NCBI RefSeq assembly: GCF_024139115.2
Contig: NC_085141.1
Span: 36,214,120 to 36,278,119 of the forward strand
Length of the DNA stretch: 64,000 bases
DNA from: Armigeres subalbatus
Taxonomy: Eukaryota > Arthropoda > Insecta > Diptera > Culicidae
Reading direction: 5' to 3'
Made by a program: the position numbers and the translations under genes. This document shows positions 32,370 through 41,670 of this stretch, piece by piece (position 1 is the stretch's first letter; each line of letters begins with the position of its first letter). Under the pieces are notes generated by a model. That model did not search any database, was not told the DNA's origin, and worked only from the letters and a program-made list of their open reading frames with translations.

Positions 32370-32476
32370 TAATGGACAATTAAATTATAACAAGTCTGTT
32401 TGGTTCGATATGTACAAGCTAAAAACTGATATATTTAATGTCATATGTGTTAGTGGCATACTATGATAAAAAACCC

Positions 32477-32525
32477 TGATTAATCCACCTAGCGGTGATG
32501 ATGCCTTTCTCGCTCGTTCAAAAGG
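32477..32525 (+). mobile_element. Fragment of the SINE-like mosquito repeat
   Basis: CCCTGATTAATCCACCTAGC, then GGTGATGATGCCTTTCTCG; the same left end as at 15112. Confidence 0.6.
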
Positions 32526-33487
32526 TTTGACGAACATATTAGAAAAGTCTAATATATTTAACACTAAATAGGGCTTATTTTTCACATTTGTTTATGACAG
32601 CCCTTACTTTGTACCGTTAAATGCACAAAAACGATCCATAAATAACATCTGAATGTTCAATAAAACGCTACTTTAAATCCAAAAAATAGCTCAGGCTTAT
32701 CCATAAAGAATAATTTTAAGATCCATAACTAAGCTAAAAAAATATATCAAATAATAATTGGAAAATAAGTATGTACCTTCAAACATGATCAAGAAAAACA
32801 ATATCATTCCTTGCTATTTTTCCATGAACGTATGACAAATGATCCATAAATGTTTGCAAAATTATCCATAGAAAACTACATTTAATAAAAAATACAATTT
32901 TGCTAATTTTTATCGTGATTATGATCCATAACTTCGGAAATATGATCCATAATTTTGTTCAATTGACAAACTTTCGAGTGTTTCCTGTTTTGAAGTCAGA
33001 ATCCAGCTTAGGCTTCTGGCACCTTCTGGAATAGTATGATTCTTCATCATATAGATAGGAATTCATTTTTGCTGATGAGCAGTTCCGTTTTTGTGATTGA
33101 ATTTAATCACTTTTTAACTAAGATTTACGAATTTGATCCGACTTAATAAAATCTGAAGAGAATTCTACTAGGGTTGCTTTTCTTCATATGGAGAGCATTT
33201 CGGAGTGATTAACTGGAGGTTTGATTAAAATTGATTACTTTTAATTTGCCTTTGTGTATATTATACTGAACTGTTCTAAAATTATTTATCAGATCACTCT
33301 GTACAGGTAAACTATCCCTGTACAAAATCTGATAGATTACTCGTAACAGAGCTGGTGTTACCTAAATCAGCATACTTGGGCCTATAATGTGTAATACTTT
33401 ATATCATACTGATTGCATACCTGATATTATTCTATCATGGAATCAAAAATTGTTGTTTGCGTTAGTGTAATTCGTTATGGATTATAG
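32526..33487. other. Non-coding, AT-rich
   Basis: No gene or clear repeat boundary. GATCCATAA recurs several times between about 32630 and 32960 (ATCCATAAA, ATCCATAAC, ATCCATAAT), probably a weak dispersed motif inside an unrecognised element. Confidence 0.5.
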
Positions 33488-33693
33488 CAAGGATGTTTTC
33501 GATCATTTAGTAATATAGGTTCGATAATTTAGTAGTTTGTCAATAACTCATTCCAGAGGTTAAATGTCGAAAAATATTCGCATCAGAAGTCCACCATAAA
33601 CACGTTTTAAAATTTAAATAAAATGGTATGGTATGAGTCATCGACAAACTAAATGATCAAACTTAGATTACTACATGATCCAAAACATGCTTG
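33488..33693. mobile_element. Foldback element, CAAGGATGTTTTCGATCA ends, 206 bp
   Basis: The left end CAAGGATGTTTTCGATCATT pairs with the right end AATGATCCAAAACATGCTTG-like sequence (ATGATCCAAAACATGCTTG). Arms of about 80 bp. Part of the same family as 34649-35059, and its right half is included in the duplicated segments. Confidence 0.7.
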
Positions 33694-34343
33694 GATTGTA
33701 GAAAAGTTTGGATACATTTTCCATTGACTTGCCAAAAAGAAAAATTTTCTCCGAAACTCAGCTTCTCCCACATAATCCGAGTGCTATTTTAAATCTTCAC
33801 ACAGATATGTTGTCGCTATGAATGGGGTTCCAATTATTTGGTCTAATGAAGTCCAAGATTTAGGACTTATGTATAGCGTGAATTAATTAACTATCAAAAA
33901 CACAGAAGGTATGCAAGCGAATAGGTACAAATATAGTAAGTTCATATTTATAGAAAATCAAAACCATTTACTAAAATAAATTGTTTTATTTACAAACTAA
34001 TTGTTAGGCCAGCCATGTTTTACATATACTGTGCCAATATGGATTATTTGCTGCGACGCCAAAAAGAGTACATTACAGTGGAATCAAATCAAATGTTGAA
34101 ATTGATTCTGAAGTTGCTTCCCTGCACACCAAAACATTATGAATATTAGGTGACATATCTGAATGAATTGACACAATAGCACATGACGTAAACTCAATCG
34201 TATATGTTTTTCAACGTCAGATGATTTAAATATGCCACGGAACCTAAACACAGTACCCGGTGCGTTGCTGCACGAATGGACAAGCTCCCGATGATCAGTG
34301 CAAATTGCGTATAACGTGTTATACTTCGATCACCACTCTTTCA

Positions 34344-34412
34344 AGGAGTAAAGATAGCTGAGAGGTAAAGTTCTAGGCTCTCACTCAGAGAGTCTGCGTT
34401 CGACGCTCGTTC
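34344..34412 (+). other. tRNA-like SINE-head candidate in copy A
   Basis: TAGCTGAGAGGTAAAG, a CTCTC..GAGAG anticodon-like stem and TGCGTTCGACGCTCG (B-box-like), followed by a T run. Also present in copy B at about 36164-36231. Not a canonical tRNA. Confidence 0.35.
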
Positions 34413-34648
34413 AGACCTATCTTTTTTTCAAAAACATATTTTCTAGTAATACCAATGAACTTTAAACAATTTTTATTTTCTATAACTCAATACCAAATTT
34501 TTAAAACGACTTCTCTGCGTTTGTAAACAAAGATTAAAACATCGATTCGTCAAATCTGAGAGGCGAGAGCACTCCCACGCAATCCTACACCACCAACAGG
34601 TAGCCGAAGTATTTACCTATATGTTAGACTTTTTATCTACACACAACA

Positions 34649-35059
34649 CAAGGATGTAATCGATCATCTAGTAATCTGCGTTAGATCATTTAGTAGTTTG
34701 TCTATAACTCATTCCAGAGGCTGAATTCCAAAATGTGTTGTATGGTGGACTTCTAGTGCGAAGGTTTTTCTATATATCTGCCTAATAGATCGATGTTTAA
34801 ATTCCACCATTGAAGGAGTTACAGTGCTAGTTGCAGTAACTTATACTAAATGATAACAAAATTCCAATCATTCAGTATACGCTCTATAGCTCTATTACCT
34901 GTAAAATTCAAACATCGAACTTTTAGGCAGAGTTGTAGATAAACCTTTGAATTAGAAGTCCACCATGCTACACATTTTGAAATTTAGCCTCTGGAATGTG
35001 TTATTGACAAACTACTAAATGATCGAACGCAGATTACTAAATGATCGAAAACATCCTTG
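34649..35059. mobile_element. Foldback element, CAAGGATG ends, 411 bp
   Basis: Arms of about 165 bp: left CAAGGATGTAATCGATCATC.., right ..TGATCGAAAACATCCTTG. Both arms carry TTTAGTAGTTTGT and CATTCCAGAGGCT motifs. No coding capacity. Confidence 0.85.
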
Positions 35060-35393
35060 TAAGTAGATATGTAGTCTACATAAGTATTTCAATCAAAATA
35101 ATCAGACTTTCATGTTGCCAATCTAAAAGAAAATTAAATTTCGAACCCAAAAAATCAAACTATTTTCGGCTAAAATGTGTTTTAACGTTTTAATAATCAT
35201 TTTAAAATTGACGCCCTATATCCCTTTCCGGGTGAAATAAAAAAGCATTATCCAGCCCTCATTTTGTTTCCTTATACTGACAAATAATAACTAATAAAAA
35301 ATAATGTTGTTATCATTTAGTATAAGTTATTACAAACAAGTGCTTTATCTCTGTTATTAGTTAAATTAAAACAACAAGCTGTAGGGCAAACCT

Positions 35394-37674
35394 GTCAAAA
35401 ATATTCGCATCAGAAGTCCACCATAAAACGTTTTGAAATTTAACCTCCGGAATGAGTCATCGACAAACTAAATGATCGAACTTAGATTACTACATGATCC
35501 AAAACATCCTTGGATTGTAGAAAAGTTTGGATACATTTTCATTGACATGCAAGAATGGAAAATTTTCTCCGAATCCTTCCGAAACTCAGCTTCTCCCACA
35601 TAATCCGAGTGCTATTTGAAATCTGCAAACAGATATGTTGTCACTATCCAATTAATTGGTCTAGCGAGTCCAAGATTTAGGACTATAGCATGAATTAATT
35701 AACTATCAAAAACCACACAGAAGGTATGCAAACGAAAAGGTAGGATTAATAGTAAATTAATATTTATAGAAAATCAAAACCATTTACTAAAATAAATAGT
35801 TTTATTTACAAACTAATTGTTAGACCAGCCATGTTTTACATATACTGTGCCAATATGGATTATTTGCTACAACGCAAGGAAGAATGCGTTACAGTGGATT
35901 CAATAATATTGAAATTGAAGCTACTTCCCTGCACACCAAAACACTATGAATATTAGGTGACTTATCTAAATGAATTGACACAAAAGCACATGACGTAGAC
36001 TCAATCGTATATGTTTTTCAACGTCAGATGATTTAAATATGCCACGGAACCTAAACACAGCACCCGGTGCATTGCCGCACGAATGGACAAGCTCCCGATG
36101 ATCAGTGCAAATTGCGTATAACCTGTTATACTTCGATCACCACTCTTTCAAGGAGTAAAGACAGCTGAGGGGTAAAGTTCTAGGCTCTCACTCAGAGAGT
36201 CTGCGTTCGACGCTCGTTAGACTCTAATTTTTTTTTCAAAAACATATTTTCTAGTATAATACCAATGAACTTTAAATAATTTTTATTTTCTATAACTCAA
36301 TAGGGTAAATCACTACTTGGGCCTATGGACCCCATTCCCGGCTCACTGCACAAAAAACTAATTATTTATACTGTTTGGTAGCCGTAGGTTTATGATTGAT
36401 ATTTTTTAAAATGTCTCCTATTTATCGCGCACAATATTCAATATTTTTCAACCATTTATTTCACTCCTAATCGATCCAATTATAGAAATTAAAAATGTAG
36501 ATTTCAGATAGTTGCTCTTCGTTGCAACACCACTGAGCCGGAGTGATTCTTTCCTCTTTTACAAAACGGTATCATCAAATAAACACCTACCTGAAAATCT
36601 TCACAGTGCTCGATACAACCATTGCTTCAGGCTGTTTATCACCACACAAAATTGCTAATATCGCGCACTTCAATCTTTTCTAATTGTTCGTATCACTAGA
36701 TTTTATAAAAACATATAAGAAAACATTTAAAAATGTATCCTCAAACCTAACAAAAAATCATCTCGGCCCAAGAATTTCTAGCCGTACAGTGCTGCCAAAA
36801 GGCCAGGAGTCTTTTTCTAGTATGAAGATAATCCTTCGTCGTTAATAGGAAAACTGTCTAAAACGTTGACGCTTTTATGTTATTTATAATTATCTAAATT
36901 TCAAAGACTAAAAGCAATATTTTTTCAAGTATTTGGAAGGAATTTGGATGAGTGCATATATCTTCTCAACCAATTAAAAATTATTAAGAATAATACCATC
37001 TGGCATCACGGTATCGTGGAACGTGCATATTTTTGTTTACGTCTCATTTTCTATAGTCCCGAGAGAGATTGAGAGTAAGATGTTGAGAGATTGAGTAAAA
37101 TATTGCATATGCCGAAGAGATTTGGGGTATGCCAGATAAGCAATCGCCTAAGACTGAAATGAGTGCTGCACCATGTTAATTTAAATCAAATAAAAGCTTT
37201 TTCGAGCGGTTTTTAGCAAGAATAACTATTTTTTAAGCAGAGGTGAACCCCATCGCAATATTACATGGCCCACAAAATTCAGGAAAAGTAGCTCCTAGTC
37301 ATAAATATCAGTTAAATAATGCAGTCGTGCGCATGTTAGGCCGGGAATGGGGTAAGAAACCCTACCAAATTTTTAAAACGACTTCTCTGCGTTTGTAAAC
37401 AAAGATTAAAATATCGATTCGTCAAATCTGAGAGGCGAGAGCACTCCCACGCAATCCAACACCACCACCAGATAGCCGAAGTCTTCACCTATATGTCGAA
37501 ATAATTAGACTTTCGTGTTGCCAATCTAAAATTAAATTAAATTTTGAACCCGAAAAATCCAACTATTTTGGGCTAAAATGTGTTTTAACGTTTTAACAAT
37601 CATTTTAAAATTTACGCCCTATATCCCTTGCATGGTGAAATAAAAAGGCATCATCCGGCCCCCATTTTGTTTAC
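35394..37674 (+). repeat. Tandem segmental duplication, copy B
   Basis: Second copy of 33566-35271, longer because of the 1,060-bp insertion at 36303-37362 and lacking the foldback element. Substitutions and small indels against copy A are common, so the duplication is not very recent. Confidence 0.88.
36303..37362. mobile_element. Non-autonomous TIR element, 1,060 bp, TA duplication
   Basis: Begins GGGTAAATCACTACTTGGGC with ACCCCATTCCCGGC inside; ends GCCGGGAATGGGGTAAGAAACCC. TA flanks both sides (36301-36302, 37363-37364). Copy A of the duplication has the empty site CTCAATACCAAAT, which confirms boundaries and the TA duplication. No transposase. Confidence 0.9.
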
Positions 37675-38148
37675 CCGCTTTCGTCAGGGCCAATGCTTCT
37701 TTCTGCGATATTCATCCGACGGCAAGCGACTGAAGCGAATGCAGTGCCGTTCGCTCCCGCCGAAATGTGCTTGCAAAGCGTCCTCACGCACATCAGCTGC
37801 GCTCCCATACGCTGATTGAACGCCACAAAAAAGATGCCACGTGAGAAGTTCACTCGTATATAGGGTATGCGAGCGCATGATAGCAAAATAATAGAAAAAA
37901 TGGGCCTGATTACGTTTAGTAAAGAGAAACGTTATCAATTATTGAACATATTTCTCTTCGTTAAAGGTTACCCAAATAAACACTTATAGGGCGATCATGG
38001 CCTCAGTGGAGACAATGGGTTCTTAATAATATTGTTCATCATTGCATTACTTAACGTTTGCTTTACTTGAAGCGACACGTTGTAATTATGCCATTATGAA
38101 CACTAATTGAAAACAATAATTTCCCAAACAAATTGGCTTTCCTACCTA

Positions 38149-38233
38149 TATACTGCCGCCGCAAGCGTAACTGTTCCATATTTTCTTCCATGCAAAATCA
38201 ATATTGGACGACTATGCTTGCGACGGCAGTATA
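38149..38233. mobile_element. Short MITE, 85 bp
   Basis: TATACTGCCGCCGCAAGCG..CGCTTGC-type end: the right end GCTTGCGACGGCAGTATA is the near-exact complement of the left. Confidence 0.75.
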
Positions 38234-38507
38234 GTGGAGCTCGTTTTACCTCCAAGAAAATTAGATTGATTATCAAGACGAAATAAATCCAATTTCATTT
38301 TTAGCAAATTCAAAGTTTGTCTATTATTTAATGCATTAAAACTATCAATTTCTAATTATCAAATATATATTTTCTTTCATTGATTCAATAATACTTCCAA
38401 TATTGGTACCGTTACCCTAGCAGAGTGAACTCTGTGGCTTTGAAAAGAAATGAACATATACCAATTTGATGAATACTGTACGACTTATATTTACTCATAC
38501 CATGTGT

Positions 38508-38946
38508 GTCCCGATGGTTTTGTGGTATGGCAAGCGCTTTCCACCCCAGAGGTCAGTGGTTCGAATCTAGGTGAATTCAGCATAGAACATTTTGCTATTT
38601 TTTTATACGCAAAAACAGTTTTTTGGCCATAACTCCAGATTGCAATGAGCTATTGATCTAATTTTCAATAGCAAACAATGGGACTGAATTCCGCGTCGAC
38701 TGCAACTTATTGCGAGCAAATCGGACAATGGGAAGATCAAAAAAGTGTGTCTACAAAATTTGTACACATACACACATACACACACACACACATACATACA
38801 TACACACATACAGACATCACCTCGATTAGTCGAGCTGAGTCGATCGGTATATAAAAATCGGCCCTCCGGGCCTCCTATCAAAATTTTGTTTTTGGAGCAA
38901 TATTATAGCCTTTACGTACACTTAGTGTACGAGAAAGGCAAAAAAA
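38508..38946 (+). mobile_element. tRNA-derived SINE of the 15112-15465 family
   Basis: tRNA-like head: TGGTATGGCAAGCGCTTTCC and B box GGTTCGAATC at 38558-38567. The body is shared with 15112-15465, with a CA/TACA microsatellite, GTCGAGCTGAGTCGATCGG, and an end GCCTTTACGTACACTTAGTG + TACGAGAAAGGCAAAA. The 3' end folds as GTACAC-TTA-GTGTAC. Confidence 0.75.
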
Positions 38947-38984
38947 TTCGATGGTTACTACGCCAACAGAATCCAAACCAAATC

Positions 38985-39150
38985 CATTGGATTGGATTTG
39001 GATTGGAATTGGATTAGATTTATATTGTATTTAGATTGGATTTGGATTGGATTTGCATTGGATTAAGATTGGTTTTGGATTGGATTTGGATTGGATTTGG
39101 ATTAGATTTGAATTGAATTTGGATTGGATTTGAATTTGATATGAAATTAG
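38985..39150 (+). repeat. TTGGAT-type minisatellite
   Basis: Runs of TTGGATTTGGATTGGATTT. The same sequence type forms the right edge (57101-57419) of the large array. Confidence 0.85.
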
Positions 39151-39612
39151 TTTGATTATTCACTTGAATCCTACTTTAAAATCAGGTATAAAATAATGGT
39201 TATGTTAGTTGAAGAAATTCTGAGCAATTTTTCCAAATAAATATCTGTTAATCGGCTTTTGAACATTTTTCATATTCAAAAATAATTGTTTACAGCCTCA
39301 GTATCTTGTGGCGAACAACAACAGCATCTGTACTGCGTGCTTCCATAGGTCCGGAAACTTTTCTGCAGTAATATATGTTGAGTAGAACTCGATTAAATCT
39401 ACTTTCCGAAACATTGAGAGTTTGTTTGTAGCTTTTTCTACCTCAACTGACCATGGCGTAGAAAAAATCTTCTAACTTAGCTCGTTCGCTTTAATTTCAT
39501 AGAATCTGTCGTGAAATACTTCCCTCAGTGTCGCTATCATGCTAACATAGATTTTGGTGTTACTAATAAAGCAAGAGCCATGGACAAAAATGAGAAAAAT
39601 CGCGATTTTTCA

Positions 39613-39870
39613 ATTGAATTTCCCATAAGTCTCAAAAACTCTTACTTGTTGGAACAGTTCGTGAACCAAATTGTTTTTACCCTGAAGTTTGACGTCTTTT
39701 AAGTCAAACATACGTTTAAGGACTTTTTCTCTGCTCAACCAAAGCGCTTCGGTGAAACATGGCACATCATCGTACTGGGCCTCAATTTCGTTCAAAAATT
39801 CTTGGAATTCGCGGTGGTTAAGTCCATTTGCTCGTATGTCAGAGTGTCGACTCAAATTTGAGAATAACAT
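39613..39870 (-). pseudogene. hAT-type (Charlie8/ZBED/GTF2IRD2-like) transposase fragment
   Basis: The minus-strand frame contains LNHREFQEFLNEIEAQYDD, then EALWLSREKVLKRMFDLK and KNNLVHELF. This order (LNHRQF..FL.E....Y.D....E.RWLSRGKVL.R...L) is characteristic of the Charlie8-like hAT transposase segment also found in GTF2IRD2 and ZBED-type genes. Only about 80 residues remain. The usual Arg of the RWLSRG motif is Leu here. No start, TIRs or downstream dimerisation domain are seen, so this is a relic or a captured piece. Confidence 0.6.
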
Positions 39871-41272
39871 TCCCTGACTTTCCAGACCATTCTCGAAAAA
39901 TTACAGGAAATGTGTGTAAGATTTAATCCTTGAAGTCCATACGAGTTTCTTATTTACTGGAAGCCTAATCACTCCTAGAAGCAGTACATTAAGGATTTGT
40001 AGAAAATCGTTGCTAATTCTGATCGTTCACAAAGTTTCAAGAATGTGCGCTGAACTCCTGAAAGGTTATCATAATTGCAAATTGTATGCATCGGCTCCTA
40101 CTCAAAAGTGTCGGAGTGTTTAGGTTTAAGACAATGATGAGAAACAGTAATGGTTTAATAATTGATTTTTTTTTTCTATTTTTAAGGCTCATCAATTCGC
40201 TCACTTATTCAAGGTCAACTTTTGAACCGCCTATGGCCTATGAAAATTTGAAGCAATCGATTGAGTCAATAGAAAAAGATACATTTCGTATCGGAAATGG
40301 TCAATCAAAAAATACGCATTTCAATTTTATGGTCCAGTTCATTACCCATTACGCATTTCTAAGGAATAATGCTCAGTCACAAGTATCAGTCGCTGTTGCT
40401 GCGGAGCAGTCTATCAAAACATAAACAACGTTGTTCGATTCTATCCTCAGTATGCAGTTGCCATGTCTGGTTTATTTGCACTCCTCCGGGCCCAAGGGAA
40501 AGCCGAACTCAAGTTTATAAGTTCTCGTATATTTTCATCCCCGAACCTAAAACAAAATCGTTGTTTAACTTTAACCCCCTCTACTTGTTTGTCCCTCGTT
40601 TGGTTGGAAAATCGTTTGGTTGTGCAGAAAAATTGAACAAACTCAAAATCGCCAAAATTAAACATCCATAAGAAATGAACAAAAATAAAAATGCGATAAC
40701 AGCTACGCAAATGAAAACGCAATCCGATGAACACACAGAATCGTCATCTGCTGCAAGCTCAAGCAATCGGTTGTACAACGAGCGTCGCACTAAAGACGAC
40801 TTTGGTAAAGCACCGCGCCCCCATTGGAATCTTTTCAACTGAAACAGTCGTTCGTTGTGGTTTGTGCTTTGTCTACGGTTATGCCCATGTAGATGCATAA
40901 GGAGATGAACTGGAGGGCGCGTGGGTTGATGTGTGAAGATCACCTCCGACCGTAGAAGAGACGAGGAAGAAGGTGCTTCTCGGTGAGTGAATTTAATAGA
41001 CTGATAAATGAGGCAGGCTTTCACCTTTCCGGAAGCTGCTTCAATTTAGTTCCATCATTGTTAGCAGAGGAATGCTTTGTTCGAGCATCAAGGCAAATCA
41101 TAAGATTATCATGAGGCTTATAGTATGCAATGTGTTGGAACAAATAAATGAACGGAGGTAAGGTTTTTCTAAGAGTTACGAACGTAAATGGATAAGAGGT
41201 GCCAAGGTATGATGATTGTTGGGAAAGTGATAAATTTGCATACATAAACGCACTTCTATGTGGGGGACTTAC
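39871..41272. other. Non-coding, intron-like
   Basis: Mostly unique-looking sequence with several 80-150-codon chance frames (for example 40581-41024 minus), none with a recognised domain or paired splice sites. It is downstream of the adenylate cyclase exon on the minus strand. Confidence 0.5.
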
Positions 41273-41444
41273 CAAGCGAATCGGTGGTGAAACCGGGGCA
41301 ACTTTCGAGCGACTGTTGCAGGATAAAGGTGAACACGAGATGAATTAAAGCTAAGATGAAAATTAGTCCTAATAGTAGCCACACAATGTGCACCGTATTG
41401 CTCTGGTTCATGCGGAGGAAGTAACGCTGATACAGCATCTCCAC
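41273..41444 (-). CDS. Exon of a membrane adenylate cyclase (type 5/6-like), first TM helix
   Basis: Minus strand, 172 bp. The acceptor is a T-rich tract ending CTTCCAG, then GTGGAGATGC; the donor is CGCTTG then GTAAGTC (41272-41267). The exon begins in phase 0 and ends after one base. Its 57 codons read EMLYQRYFLRMNQSN, a motif I recognise from the segment just before the first transmembrane helix of vertebrate type 5/6 adenylate cyclases (LYQRYFFR(L/M)NQSS), followed by a ~22-residue hydrophobic helix (VWLLLGLIFILALIHLVFTF) and a polar stretch SLESCPGFTTDSL. The protein makes cAMP from ATP at the plasma membrane under G-protein control; the catalytic domains are not in this window. No other cyclase exon was found except possibly 5390-6044. 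Confidence 0.78.
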
Positions 41445-41670
41445 CTGGAAGAAAAAAAGTAAAATAAAATATTGAATTAAATCAACACCAGGGGAATTAT
41501 AAATGTAGTGGGACGAATATAAGCTATTATATCAATGAGAACTCGGAGATAGCGAGTTCGATTCTTGGTCCTGCTTAGGGTGTTTTCAGTAGGAAGTGAA
41601 GTTCTTGCCCTTGACATTTATCTACTTCCAAGTACTTTTCTTCTATTCTTCATTGAAATTACATGTGCCA
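41445..41670. other. Intron flank upstream of the cyclase exon
   Basis: Contains the pyrimidine tract and acceptor of the exon at 41273-41444 (minus strand); then AT-rich sequence up to the satellite array. Confidence 0.6.

Larger units (their letters stand above)
33566..35271 (+). repeat. Tandem segmental duplication, copy A
   Basis: Colinear with 35394-37674: shared landmarks are AATATTCGCATCAGAAGTCC, TTCTCCCACATAATCCGAGT, CTAATTGTTAG(G/A)CCAGCCA, ATGCCACGGAACCTAAACAC, GAGAGTCTGCGTTCGACGCT, and CGACTTCTCTGCGTTTGTAA to ATTTTGTTT. Copy A has the foldback element 34649-35059 and lacks the 1,060-bp element of copy B. No coding frame. Confidence 0.88.

Noticed and set aside
40581..41024. 147-codon minus-strand frame with a hydrophobic stretch
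   Set aside because: No recognised family, ends in low-complexity sequence, and no splice sites; likely chance.
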